Source of the DNA: Candidatus Magasanikiibacteriota bacterium
Lineage (GTDB): Bacteria; Patescibacteriota; Patescibacteriia; Magasanikbacterales; GWA2-37-8
DNA: 34,621 nt
Assembly: GCA_016234265.1 (NCBI GenBank)
Contig: JACRFW010000041.1
Span: 1 to 34,621, forward strand
Reading direction: 5' to 3'
The notes below the pieces were generated by a model. The model had not been told where the DNA came from. It did not search any database and was given only the letters and a program-made list of their open reading frames with translations. Both the position numbers and the translations under genes were made by a program. Shown one piece after another: positions 1 through 8,774 of this stretch (positions within the stretch are counted from its first letter, which is position 1; each line of letters opens with the position of its first letter).

Positions 1-105
1 ATTTGCTTAACTTAAGCAAATTTAGCGAATGGTACACTTTTGTACTATTCGCGAAATGCCGAAATTAGTGAATATGGCCAATTTTCTACCTTCTGTTCAC
101 CAATT
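1..105. repeat. Cluster of three inverted repeats upstream of the island
   Basis: Three stem-loops follow one another. Positions 1-10 and 12-21 are a perfect 10-bp palindrome around one central base. Positions 25-35 pair with 42-52 (11 bp, one mismatch, 6-nt loop). Positions 63-72 pair with 96-105 (10 bp, one mismatch). None has a T-run, so they do not look like ordinary terminators. They sit directly upstream of the first promoter and could be protein-binding sites, an untranslated RNA or a recombination end; the sequence alone does not decide. The window starts inside or at the edge of the first palindrome, so it may extend further. Confidence 0.5.
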
Positions 106-126
106 CTTGCCTTATTCCCATAATCC

Positions 127-155
127 TTGCATTTGCTTGTTTTATGCACTATACT
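127..155 (+). promoter_or_regulatory. Sigma70-type promoter for the first DUF4143 ATPase gene
   Basis: TTGCAT at 127-132 and TATACT at 150-155 are separated by exactly 17 bp. The expected transcript start is near 162, which is where the following inverted repeat begins. The gene starts at 217, leaving a leader of about 55 nt. Confidence 0.65.
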
Positions 156-161
156 ATGTGT

Positions 162-191
162 AATGCACAAGTTTAGCTACTTTTGTGCATT
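162..191. promoter_or_regulatory. Inverted repeat / candidate operator at the transcription start
   Basis: AATGCACAA (162-170) and TTGTGCATT (183-191) are perfect 9-bp arms with a 12-nt spacer. A further direct copy of ATGCAC lies at 144-149, overlapping the promoter. The placement suits a repressor site or a 5'-UTR hairpin. A TAGGAG motif at 191-196 overlaps the right arm but lies 20 nt from the start codon. Confidence 0.5.
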
Positions 192-216
192 AGGAGTAAA
201 ATAATAAGCTTAAAAT

Positions 217-1497
217 ATGCTAAAAGACATAGTTTCGAAGCAAAAACTAAAGAAAGAGGATCTTTTGAAATCCCAGTACGTGGATAGAACCAAAGAACCA
301 TTTGCCAAAAAATGGCTGTCTTCGGATTTGATAAAAGTCGTTCTTGGGCCCCGACGCGCAGGAAAATCGGTGTTTTCTCTCCTGCTTTTAAGAGATCATG
401 ATTTTATGTACTTTGATTTTGACGACGAGGTATTGGCCGCGGAAGGTAGCATGTCAACAACCGAATTAATGAAAGAACTACATAGTGCTTATGGCGATAT
501 TAAAACAATTCTTTTTGATGAAATTCAAAATTTACCGGCTTGGGAACTGTTTGTAAACCGTTTGCATCGCGAAGGATACAATCTTGTGCTCACCGGCTCA
601 AATGCCAGGTTGCTTTCAATGGAGTTGGCAACCCACCTTACCGGCAGGCACATGCCGATAGAGCTGCTCCCGTTTGATTTTAAGGAATTTTTGAAAGGTA
701 AAAAGTTCGAAATAGACCCGGAGTACAAATCCTTGCCTGAAAAACATGGCCAGCTTTTGAATTTGCTCGATCAATATTTATCAAAGGGAGGCTTTCCGGA
801 AGTTGTGGTGAGCAATCTTGATCCGGCAGATTACTTGGAAGTTCTTTTTGATTCTTTGCTCTTTAAGGATGTTGTAAAAAGGCACCGGGTTAAATTTTCA
901 ACGCAGATAAGCACGCTTGGATCACACCTAGTCAATAATTTTGCTTCGCTCTACACGCTCAACAAACTGATGAAGACGCTTAATCTGAAAAGTGTGCATA
1001 CGGTAGCCAAATATGCATCCTATTTGGAGGAGGCGTATTTGATATTCTCACTCTCACGATATTCTCCAAAATCAAGACAGCGGATACATTCGCCGAAAAG
1101 AGTATATGTTGTTGACAATGGCTTTGTAACCGCGAAAGCCATTCAACATTCTCCTGACAAGGGCAAACTCATGGAGAACCTGGTTTTTACCGAACTGGTA
1201 AAACGAGGCCTTAAGCCAAACTTGGAATTGTTCTATTACAAGACCCGCAATGATCGCGAGGTGGATTTTGTCGTAAAAAAGGGACACCTGGTTACGGAAC
1301 TGATACAAGTTTGCTATGAGTCTGTAAGCGCGGATGTTGAGCAGAGAGAAACAAAAGCTTTATCTGAAGCAAGCGGCGAATTGAACGTTAGAAAATTGAC
1401 CGTACTCACATGGGATGAAAAACGAGAGGCTGAAAAAGACAACATGACCATACAGTTTAGACCGCTCTGGGAGTGGTTGCTTGAAAATAATTTATGA
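217..1497 (+). CDS. AAA+ ATPase with C-terminal DUF4143 domain
   Basis: Predicted ATPase of the AAA_14/DUF4143 superfamily, 426 aa. The Walker A motif GPRRAGKS is at residues 44-51, the Walker B ILFDEIQ at about 98-104, followed by PAWE, and the sensor-1-like LTGSNA at 125-130. The C-terminal part has the EVDFVV motif (about 348-353) typical of DUF4143, a region related to PD-(D/E)XK nuclease folds. The usual EVK/EIK lysine is not evident (the segment reads LIQVCYE), so nuclease activity is doubtful. An in-frame TAA just upstream fixes the earliest start at 217. The stop overlaps the radC start (ATGA), implying translational coupling. The cellular role of the family is poorly defined. It occurs in mobile and defence neighbourhoods, and here it heads a restriction-modification cluster. 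Confidence 0.85.
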   Translation: MLKDIVSKQKLKKEDLLKSQYVDRTKEPFAKKWLSSDLIKVVLGPRRAGKSVFSLLLLRDHDFMYFDFDDEVLAAEGSMSTTELMKELHSAYGDIKTILFDEIQNLPAWELFVNRLHREGYNLVLTGSNARLLSMELATHLTGRHMPIELLPFDFKEFLKGKKFEIDPEYKSLPEKHGQLLNLLDQYLSKGGFPEVVVSNLDPADYLEVLFDSLLFKDVVKRHRVKFSTQISTLGSHLVNNFASLYTLNKLMKTLNLKSVHTVAKYASYLEEAYLIFSLSRYSPKSRQRIHSPKRVYVVDNGFVTAKAIQHSPDKGKLMENLVFTELVKRGLKPNLELFYYKTRNDREVDFVVKKGHLVTELIQVCYESVSADVEQRETKALSEASGELNVRKLTVLTWDEKREAEKDNMTIQFRPLWEWLLENNL

Positions 1498-2156
1498 AAA
1501 TAAAAGATTTACCAAAAGTAGATAGACCGCGAGAAAAACTGGAGAAATACGGCCCCGAGCGACTTTCGGATTCGGAACTTTTGGCTATTCTTTTACGAAC
1601 CGGAAGCGAAGGCATAAATGTCGTGGAATTATCCAGTAAGATTTTAAGGAAATTCAGCGGCGCTGGATTGGCCAAAGCGTCGGCCAAGGAATTGAAAAAC
1701 ACATTCGGTCTTGGAAGCGCGAAAGCGTGTGAAATCGTCGCCTGCTACGAACTCGGCCGCAGGCATCTGCAGAATAAACAATCAGTTCTGCTTTTATCAC
1801 CCAAAGATGTTTGGGATGAGCTCAAAGATATTCGTGATCATAAAAAAGAGCATTTCGTAATTTTCTTCTTGGATTCCAGGAATCAAGAAATCAAGCGTGA
1901 AATAGTTTCAGTCGGCTCCCTTAACACCAGTCTCGTCCATCCGCGAGAAGTGTTCGAGCCGGCAGTAAGACATTTAGCCGCGCAGGTTATTATCGCTCAC
2001 AATCATCCGTCCGGTGATCCATCGCCATCGCAAGAAGATCAGGGATTAACCAAGCAATTAGTTGATGCCGGAAAACTTCTCGGCATTGATATAAGTGATC
2101 ATGTTATCGTCAGTAAGGCGAATTATTTCAGCTTCAAAGAGCACAAATTGATTTAA
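1494..2156 (+). CDS. radC: RadC-family JAB/JAMM domain protein
   Basis: RadC-like protein of 220 aa. The N-terminal third has helix-hairpin-helix character (GLGSAKACEIVACYELGRR around residues 68-86). The C-terminal JAB1/MPN+ domain carries an intact metal-binding motif: HNHPSG at 169-174, with H169, H171 and D182 giving the HxHx10D spacing, plus upstream acidic residues that could complete the site. JAMM domains bind zinc and are often isopeptidases or metallohydrolases. Despite the name, a DNA-repair role for RadC is not supported in the bacteria where it was tested. It overlaps the preceding ATPase gene by 4 nt and ends 5 nt before hsdR, so it is co-transcribed with the restriction genes. 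RadC homologues are frequent in mobile elements, which fits this island. Confidence 0.88.
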   Translation: MKIKDLPKVDRPREKLEKYGPERLSDSELLAILLRTGSEGINVVELSSKILRKFSGAGLAKASAKELKNTFGLGSAKACEIVACYELGRRHLQNKQSVLLLSPKDVWDELKDIRDHKKEHFVIFFLDSRNQEIKREIVSVGSLNTSLVHPREVFEPAVRHLAAQVIIAHNHPSGDPSPSQEDQGLTKQLVDAGKLLGIDISDHVIVSKANYFSFKEHKLI

Positions 2157-2161
2157 ATATT

Positions 2162-4414
2162 ATGGCTACACAAGATACAACCGGAAAAAAGTTCATGCGC
2201 GAAACAGACGCGCGTATTCTTATTGACCGCAGACTTCGTGAAGCTGATTGGGATATCGAAGACAAAAATCAGGTTTCTACCGAAGAAACTTCGCAGACAG
2301 GCCGTGCCGATTATATTCTTAAAGACTCGCGAGGTCGTGCCATAGCGGTTATTGAGGCAAAACGTTTTTCTGTTGATCCAGCTTCCGCCAAGCAACAAGC
2401 TCTTTCATACGCGGAATCCATTAATGCCGGTTTTATTTTCTTATCAAATGGCGAAGAAATTTATTTCTGGGATTATAAATATCGGCCGGAACAAAAAGTT
2501 GCCACTTTTTTCTCGCAACGCGATCTTGAGAAGATACAAACCCTCCGACTTGAACAAAAACCGTTGTCAGTCATCCCTATTCCGGAAAAGTATTATAAAG
2601 GCAGTGAATGGCGAACGCCGAGGTCATACCAAAAAGAAGCGATGCAGATTATGGATAAGGCCATTGAGGGAGGTAAACGCAAGATGCTCTTGGTTATGGC
2701 AACGGGTACCGGTAAAACTGATACGATTGCACTGTATCTCAAGCGACTATTCGAGGCCGGACTTGTTAATCGTGCGCTCTTTTTAGTCGACCGTATTGAC
2801 CTTGGAGTACAAACAAAGGAAGTCTTCGATGAAATTCTAAAAGATTATCCATCAAAACTGCTTTATGGCGGTAAACAGCGCGATGAATCATCAATTATTA
2901 TTTCAACCCTCCCAACTCTCTACTCACAGCTTTCATTATTCACCAGCGGCTATTTTGATGTGATTGTTTCCGACGAAGCTCATCGGTCGATTTTTGGAAC
3001 CTACAATGGTGTTCTCTCGCATTTCGATGCTATTCGCATCGGGATGACAGCAACTCCCAGCGGATATGTTGATCGCAATACCTATAAACTTTTTGGATGT
3101 TGGGATGAGACGGAACAGAAAGGTAAACCGACTTTCGTATACAGTATTCGTCGCGGAGTCAAAGATGGTTTCCTTGCCGGTTATGACATTGTTCAGATAG
3201 ATACAAAAGTGTCGCTTGAAGGCGTAAATTTTGAGGGCGAAGATTACAGTCCGGATGATTTGGAAAGAAAGATAAACATACCGGCTAGAAACGAGCAGGT
3301 CGTTCAAGCTTATTTTGCCGAGGAAGAAAAACGAGAACCAAAGAAACCGCGCAAAGCTATCGTGTACGCTGTTACAAAACGCCACGCCGCTCAACTGGCC
3401 TACTATTTCAATCAGGCCAGGCCAGAATATAATGGCAGGTTCGCGGAGATCATCACTTCAGATACCGAAAACCCTCGTGGGGCTATTCGTCGCTTTAAAC
3501 TCGAAGAAATGCCGACAATCGCGGTATCCGTTGGTATGATGGATACGGGCATTGACGCGCCAATGGTTGAAAATATAATCATGGTTCGTCCAACACAATC
3601 ACCAATCTTATATCAACAGATGCGTGGCCGGGGCAGTCGCCTTGATTCTCGCATAAACAAAAAGTCATTTAGGATTTATGACTTCGCCGGTGTTACAAAA
3701 TATTTCAATGATGAAAGTTACAATCCATATTCGGAAATTGCCAAAGCTAAAGCTGGTATCCCGTGGGGAACCGAAGCGAAGGACTTTGTTGAGGAAGATA
3801 TTGAAATACCAGCCGGATTTATTCAGGTCGCCGAGAGCGCAGAAGAGAATGCAGATGTCATCATAAAGCGCGCCCACATTGAAGTCGGAGCTGAGGGAGA
3901 AAAGATTGACTCGGATGATTATCAAACTGCTTGGGAGCGACAGGTACAGGAGCTTGCTCAGGCCGAACCATTAGTGAAAAAAGTAAAAGAAGGGCAAGAA
4001 CTCTCCAACGACGAATCCCAAGTTTTGGCCGATCGTCTCAATTCGCCCAAGTATTATTTCAACGAAGCGAACCTACGAGAAGCGTATCGTTATCCAATTG
4101 GGACACTGAATGACTTTATAAAAACAGCTCTTGGTATTCAAAATCTCCCTACCGAAGAACAATTATATGAAGACCGGATCGGTGAACTGTTTGAAGCGTG
4201 GATGATTGATAAGCAATTTGAGCCGGAGCAGGCCAAGATTTTACGTTTGGTTAAAAGCCAATACATCGCTCGCCGCTCGCCGATCGAAATTTCTATTTTC
4301 AACGAACCGATTTTTCAACATATCGGTGGCCTTAATTATGTTTTGCGAGTCTTTGACGAGAGAACATTAAAAACCACCATCAGAGAATTAAACGAAGGTG
4401 TTTTTGCTCAATAA
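2162..4414 (+). CDS. hsdR: Type I restriction enzyme R (motor/nuclease) subunit
   Basis: HsdR subunit, 750 aa, in the size class of the EcoEI-like type I family. An N-terminal PD-(D/E)XK nuclease site is visible as RAD (D50) ... VIEAKR (E65, K67). The SF2 translocase follows, with Walker A ATGTGKT (about 180-186), DEAH at about 271-274, MTATPSG (motif III) and QMRGRGSR (motif VI). The C-terminal helical region (about 560-750) resembles the EcoEI R C-terminal domain that contacts the methyltransferase. All motor and nuclease motifs look intact, so the gene should be functional. It starts 5 nt after radC and is followed immediately by hsdM. It would cleave foreign DNA lacking the host methylation pattern after ATP-driven translocation. 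Confidence 0.95.
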   Translation: MATQDTTGKKFMRETDARILIDRRLREADWDIEDKNQVSTEETSQTGRADYILKDSRGRAIAVIEAKRFSVDPASAKQQALSYAESINAGFIFLSNGEEIYFWDYKYRPEQKVATFFSQRDLEKIQTLRLEQKPLSVIPIPEKYYKGSEWRTPRSYQKEAMQIMDKAIEGGKRKMLLVMATGTGKTDTIALYLKRLFEAGLVNRALFLVDRIDLGVQTKEVFDEILKDYPSKLLYGGKQRDESSIIISTLPTLYSQLSLFTSGYFDVIVSDEAHRSIFGTYNGVLSHFDAIRIGMTATPSGYVDRNTYKLFGCWDETEQKGKPTFVYSIRRGVKDGFLAGYDIVQIDTKVSLEGVNFEGEDYSPDDLERKINIPARNEQVVQAYFAEEEKREPKKPRKAIVYAVTKRHAAQLAYYFNQARPEYNGRFAEIITSDTENPRGAIRRFKLEEMPTIAVSVGMMDTGIDAPMVENIIMVRPTQSPILYQQMRGRGSRLDSRINKKSFRIYDFAGVTKYFNDESYNPYSEIAKAKAGIPWGTEAKDFVEEDIEIPAGFIQVAESAEENADVIIKRAHIEVGAEGEKIDSDDYQTAWERQVQELAQAEPLVKKVKEGQELSNDESQVLADRLNSPKYYFNEANLREAYRYPIGTLNDFIKTALGIQNLPTEEQLYEDRIGELFEAWMIDKQFEPEQAKILRLVKSQYIARRSPIEISIFNEPIFQHIGGLNYVLRVFDERTLKTTIRELNEGVFAQ

Positions 4415-4415
4415 T

Positions 4416-5939
4416 ATGCAAAATAATATCCAACAATTAAGGGAGGAGTTTAAAGCTAAAGTCGCTCGTTTGAACGATTATCTTTGGGGTGCCGGGCTCA
4501 AAGACCCTGTTACTCGTATTCAGCAAATTAGCTTTCTCTTTTTCTTGAAAATGATGGAGGAACAAGATATTGCGATGGAAAAAGAGGAGAAACTTACCGG
4601 GCACAAACATAAATCAATCTTTACCGGTAAAAATGAAAAATTCCGCTGGTCACGCTGGCGCGAGAAAACCGGCCAAACGCTTTATAAGTTCGTCCGCGAC
4701 GAAGTATTCCCATTCATTGAGGACCTACACAATGGCCATACTAATATCCGCCAAATCTTTCACGGCGCTAAGCTTCTTATTCCCGACGAGGTAACGCTCA
4801 AAAGAACAATTGAAATTATTGATACCATTGAATTCTCACGATTGGATACTGATATAAAAGGCGATCTTTACGAATCGCTTCTTGCAAGCATTGAGTCAGC
4901 TGGTGAACTTGGGCAATTCCTTACGCCTCGTCATATTATCCGCGCCATTATTGAAATGGTGAATCCAAAAATTGGCGAAACGATTTTTGACCCGGCGTGC
5001 GGTTCGGCCGGTTTCTTGATCACGGTTTACGAATGGCTCAAATACAAAAATAGCGATAAGAAAAATATTGAGGATCGTGACGGCAGAAGTATTGGTTATG
5101 GCGATAAGTTGAACAAAGAGCAATGGGAATTCTTAACCACCAAAACATTCCACGGCTATGATGTAGATCCGGAAATGGTTCGCCTCGCATTGATGAATCT
5201 TATTTTGCACGGTATAGAAGGCGCGCATGTTCGCAGAAAGGATACGGTTGCCGGAGCTGAAGACGAGGAGGATTTACGCCGTTTTGATGTCGTGCTTACT
5301 AATCCGCCATTTGCCGGCAAAGTAGACAAAGAACGCATTAAACCGACCCTTCCGGTTAAATCCAACAAGACACAGGTGCTTTTCTTGGGCTATGTAATAA
5401 ATTCGCTCAAGCCCGGCGGCCGGGCCGGCATAATCCTGCCTGAGGGTTCGCTTTTCGGCACAAACAAAGACGATAAAGATATCCGACGCTTTTTACTTGA
5501 GAATGCGAAACTGGAGGCGGTTGTCTCAATGCCGGCTGGAGTATTTCAGCCTTATGCCGGAGTAAAAACGAGCTTCCTGATTTTCAAAAGAAAGCCCACG
5601 CCCAAATTGGACGAAAAAGAGCAGGTCTGGTTTTTTGATATGAAAGGCGACGGCTCATCGCTCTCGGCCGCCAAGAAATTCGGCCCGCAATATAAAAACG
5701 ATATTTCTAAACTTTTAGAGCTCTGGGACAAGGACAAATCAGTTGCAAAGCCGTATTCGTGGTTCACGAAAGTTAGCGATATTGTTGAAAACGACTATAT
5801 CCTCTCGGCTAATACTTATAGCCCCTACAACGGCGAGGAAGAAGTAAACCATCGTGAGCCGAAGGAGATTTTGAAAGAGATTGAAACTGATGAGAAAAAA
5901 TTGGGGTCGGCGTTAGGCGCGGTTAAAAAGATGCTTTAG
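4416..5939 (+). CDS. hsdM: Type I restriction-modification methyltransferase subunit
   Basis: HsdM, 507 aa from ATG 4416. The N-terminal helical HsdM_N domain (about 1-150, beginning MQNNIQQL) precedes an adenine-N6 methyltransferase domain. SAM-binding motif I is FDPACGSAGF (about 191-200) and catalytic motif IV is NPPF (about 296-299). An in-frame GTG at 4398 lies inside hsdR and would add MFLLNN. The ATG directly after the hsdR stop gives a typical family N-terminus and is preferred. HsdM methylates the target sequence chosen by HsdS and is needed for both modification and restriction. Unusually, the next gene is not hsdS but a second ATPase gene; hsdS follows 1.6 kb downstream. Confidence 0.95.
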   Translation: MQNNIQQLREEFKAKVARLNDYLWGAGLKDPVTRIQQISFLFFLKMMEEQDIAMEKEEKLTGHKHKSIFTGKNEKFRWSRWREKTGQTLYKFVRDEVFPFIEDLHNGHTNIRQIFHGAKLLIPDEVTLKRTIEIIDTIEFSRLDTDIKGDLYESLLASIESAGELGQFLTPRHIIRAIIEMVNPKIGETIFDPACGSAGFLITVYEWLKYKNSDKKNIEDRDGRSIGYGDKLNKEQWEFLTTKTFHGYDVDPEMVRLALMNLILHGIEGAHVRRKDTVAGAEDEEDLRRFDVVLTNPPFAGKVDKERIKPTLPVKSNKTQVLFLGYVINSLKPGGRAGIILPEGSLFGTNKDDKDIRRFLLENAKLEAVVSMPAGVFQPYAGVKTSFLIFKRKPTPKLDEKEQVWFFDMKGDGSSLSAAKKFGPQYKNDISKLLELWDKDKSVAKPYSWFTKVSDIVENDYILSANTYSPYNGEEEVNHREPKEILKEIETDEKKLGSALGAVKKML

Positions 5940-5943
5940 GCGC

Positions 5944-5982
5944 TTGACAGTTTAATTTGCTATGTATATCATACTATACATA
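5944..5982 (+). promoter_or_regulatory. Strong promoter with overlapping palindromic operator
   Basis: TTGACA at 5944-5949 and TATCAT at 5967-5972 are spaced by 17 bp, near the sigma70 consensus. TATGTATA (5961-5968) and TATACATA (5975-5982) form a perfect 8-bp inverted repeat with a 6-nt spacer covering the -10 element and the expected start near 5979. A protein bound there would block transcription. The gene downstream starts at 6001 with no clear Shine-Dalgarno site. Confidence 0.75.
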
Positions 5983-6000
5983 ACTATAATATAACGATTT

Positions 6001-7473
6001 ATGTCAAAAAAACCCAATAAATACCTTGAAGCTCTAGGTATACATAACTTACGCCAAGCGCTTCTCGCATATAATCCATGGTGGCGCACCAAATCTTTCT
6101 CGATTCCCGTTCCTGAATTCAAGCGAGATGCTTTCACTCAAGCCATGCGCCACACAGAGGCAAATCATGGATTAGCTCTCCTTATTAACGGGCCACGCCG
6201 CGTGGGGAAAACAACCATTATCAACCAAGTCATTCGTTGTTTGATTGAAGACAAAAAAATTCCGGCTAACAGAATACTCTTTTTTTCGCTTGATGATCCA
6301 ATTATTCAGCAATTGCCGCAAAAAGATCAGGGCACTTTATTTGAAGCGTTACTCGCTCAATGGGCGCAAGTCGCCGGTACCGCATTGCGTACCTCGCCAA
6401 ATACGCTGTATTGTTTTCTCGACGAAGTACAAAGATTGCCGCGCTGGGAACTATACATAAAACGATATATAGATCTTCGCTATCCGATTCGTTTTATCAT
6501 TTCCGGTTCGGCCTCTCATACAATTTTCAGAAAATCGCTTGAGAGTTTGCTTGGTCGGCTAGTTGATATTTCCTTGCCCCCTTTTACCTTTCGTGAATTC
6601 GTTCGATTCCACTATCCTGATCACGGCGATTTTTTAACTAAATTATCAGAAGACATTCTAGATATCGGAGACTCTTCTTCAGCAGTCAAGTTCAACCGCC
6701 GTTTGAGTGAATATATAAAACCGAATGCTGTTCAGCAATGGAATCACTATGCCGATGAATACGCGCAAAAAGGCGGGTTTCCTCAATTGTGGACAATGGG
6801 AACCGCGGCGGAACGCTCCGCATTTATTGACCAGCAATTTGTCGAGCGCGTTACGCTTGAAGATTTGCGTCTTGTGAAAGAGATACGTCGGCCGGAGATT
6901 TTTCACCAATTTTTACGCTATGCTTTTGCTAGAACTGGCCAAGAATATAATTTGGAGGAATTAGCTTCGCTCATTCATACCACCCGCGTAACGCTTACCG
7001 AGGCCTTGCCCCTTTTGTTGCAAACGGAGTTAATCCGCAAAGTCGAACGGTTTACCGGTAAGCCCGTGCGCCTACGCTCTACCCACGCAAAGTTATATGC
7101 GGCCGATCTTGTGTTGATGCAAGGAATAACAAAAATTGTTACTTCTCTTGAAGGAGAAGAGCGCGGCAGAATCGCGGAAACTTTGGCTCATAATGTAATC
7201 CGACTATTTCCGGGAGTTTCGGATGTGTCTTACTACCGAGAACCAAGCGGCAAACAGGAAGTCGATTTTGTGGTGCGAGTTGGCAGTCAGATGATACCGA
7301 TTGAAATTGCGTATCAAAACCAATTAGACAGCAAACATCGCGTCGCAATCCGGGCATTTTTGGAGGCGCACGGCAAGCCGAATAGTTTTGGCATCCTTGT
7401 TACAAAAGAGGATTGGAAAATCGAGCAACCAATTCTGGAAATGCCACTATCCTTATTTTTACTTGCGGCATGA
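6001..7473 (+). CDS. Second AAA+ ATPase with C-terminal DUF4143 domain, between hsdM and hsdS
   Basis: ATPase of the AAA_14/DUF4143 superfamily, 490 aa. Walker A is GPRRVGKT (64-71), Walker B FLDEVQ (139-144) followed by PRWE, sensor-like IISGSA (166-171), and the C-terminal motif EVDFVV is near 420-425. The DUF4143 active-site lysine is not evident (PIEIAYQ). It shares only motif-level similarity with the ATPase at 217-1497: it has an N-terminal extension of about 20 residues and different linkers, so it is not a recent duplicate. It has its own promoter and operator-like palindrome and splits hsdM from hsdS. This suggests either a separate cargo gene that entered the operon or a partner of the restriction system. 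No function is claimed beyond ATPase. Confidence 0.85.
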   Translation: MSKKPNKYLEALGIHNLRQALLAYNPWWRTKSFSIPVPEFKRDAFTQAMRHTEANHGLALLINGPRRVGKTTIINQVIRCLIEDKKIPANRILFFSLDDPIIQQLPQKDQGTLFEALLAQWAQVAGTALRTSPNTLYCFLDEVQRLPRWELYIKRYIDLRYPIRFIISGSASHTIFRKSLESLLGRLVDISLPPFTFREFVRFHYPDHGDFLTKLSEDILDIGDSSSAVKFNRRLSEYIKPNAVQQWNHYADEYAQKGGFPQLWTMGTAAERSAFIDQQFVERVTLEDLRLVKEIRRPEIFHQFLRYAFARTGQEYNLEELASLIHTTRVTLTEALPLLLQTELIRKVERFTGKPVRLRSTHAKLYAADLVLMQGITKIVTSLEGEERGRIAETLAHNVIRLFPGVSDVSYYREPSGKQEVDFVVRVGSQMIPIEIAYQNQLDSKHRVAIRAFLEAHGKPNSFGILVTKEDWKIEQPILEMPLSLFLLAA

Positions 7474-7564
7474 CAAGATATTTATTTTCAAGGGGGGTTG
7501 ATAATAAAACAGACAAGGGCAGTCTCTCCTCTTAAATTAGGTCTTTTTTGAATAACTTATTTTC

Positions 7565-8737
7565 ATGACTACTTGGTCAACAAAAAAATTAGGAGAAGTT
7601 GCTGACATTGTTATGGGGCAATCGCCGCCATCTTCAAGTTATAACGAGCGTGGTGAGGGTTTGCCATTTTTCCAAGGTAAGGCTGAATTTGGCGAGATTT
7701 ACCCGACTCCTGTTAAGTATTGTTCGTCTCCAAGCCGTATTGCAGAAGCAAATGATGTTCTCATGTCTGTTCGTGCGCCGGTAGGAAATATCAATATCGC
7801 AAAAGAAAAATCTTGTGTTGGTCGCGGTCTCGGAGCTCTCCGTGCAAAAAAGAACATTTTGAATCAAATGTTTCTGTTTTATTTCATGAAGAAAAATGAA
7901 AATAATTGGTCTCGGCTTTCAACTGGGAGTACATTTTCTGCGATCAAGGGAAGTAGTTTGAAAAACTTTGAAATCCCTCTCCCGCCTATCGCAATCCAAA
8001 AACAAATCGTTGAGCGGTTGGATAAAATCGCCGAGGCGCAGAAATTAAATGACGATCTCATCCGAAAAGCCGACGAGCTTTTCCAGTCGCTTTTACATAA
8101 GGAACTCAACCCCGTTAGAGATAGCAAACACTCTAACGGGGTAAACCCAGCCGGCAAAGATTGGAAAGTCAAAAAACTGGGAGATGTTGCCGAAACTTCC
8201 TCTGGTGGTACACCCTTAAAAGAAAAAGCGGAATATTATGAAAATGGTACTATTCCATGGTTGAGAAGTGGAGAGGTATCACAAGGTTTGATTTACAAAT
8301 CAGAATTATTTATTACTGAAAAAGGATTAAAAGAAAGCTCGGCAAAGATTTTCCCAATAAATACTGTTTTGGTCGCTATGTATGGAGCGACAACCGGACA
8401 GATCGGTTTATTAAAGTTTGAGGCTTCTACTAATCAAGCAATTTGTGGTATTTTCCCAAATAGTAAATTTGTACCCGAATATTTATACTATTTTTTGAAA
8501 ACCAAAACGAATTACTTGATCAAAATTAGTGCTGGTGGAGCGCAACCAAATATCTCACAAGCAGTTATACGAAATCTTAAAATCCCGCTTCCGCCTCTCC
8601 AAACCCAAAAACAAATCGTCGCTAAACTTTCCGCGGTTCAATCGTATAAAAAGGAGTTGTTGGAACAGAAAATAAAACTTAAGGAATTGTTTGACAGTGC
8701 GTTGCATCGCGCAATGAGTTCAGGATTACCCCAGTAG
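7565..8737 (+). CDS. hsdS: Type I restriction-modification specificity subunit
   Basis: HsdS, 390 aa, with the usual two half-site target recognition domains. TRD1 runs from WSTKKLGEVADI (about 4-15) to the conserved helix starting PLPPIAIQKQIVERL. TRD2 runs from WKVKKLGDVAET to PLPPLQTQKQIVAKL. The central linker contains a translated perfect palindrome (8109-8142, residues NPVRDSKHSNGV), probably an in-frame repeat insertion. The protein dictates the bipartite DNA sequence recognised by HsdM and HsdR. No Shine-Dalgarno site or convincing promoter is seen in the 91 bp upstream, which contain a G-run and T-rich DNA. A decayed extra copy of the hsdS 3' end follows at 8775-8855. Confidence 0.93.
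   Translation: MTTWSTKKLGEVADIVMGQSPPSSSYNERGEGLPFFQGKAEFGEIYPTPVKYCSSPSRIAEANDVLMSVRAPVGNINIAKEKSCVGRGLGALRAKKNILNQMFLFYFMKKNENNWSRLSTGSTFSAIKGSSLKNFEIPLPPIAIQKQIVERLDKIAEAQKLNDDLIRKADELFQSLLHKELNPVRDSKHSNGVNPAGKDWKVKKLGDVAETSSGGTPLKEKAEYYENGTIPWLRSGEVSQGLIYKSELFITEKGLKESSAKIFPINTVLVAMYGATTGQIGLLKFEASTNQAICGIFPNSKFVPEYLYYFLKTKTNYLIKISAGGAQPNISQAVIRNLKIPLPPLQTQKQIVAKLSAVQSYKKELLEQKIKLKELFDSALHRAMSSGLPQ
8109..8142. repeat. Palindromic repeat inside hsdS
   Basis: ACCCCGTTAGAG (8109-8120) and CTCTAACGGGGT (8131-8142) are perfect 12-bp arms with a 10-nt loop. It lies in frame in the linker between the two target recognition domains, a position that tolerates length change. It looks like a mobile REP-like element rather than coding sequence under selection for its own sake. 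Confidence 0.75.
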
Positions 8738-8774
8738 TAGAACCTCGCAAAGCTCGGTTCACTACGGGGCAGGT

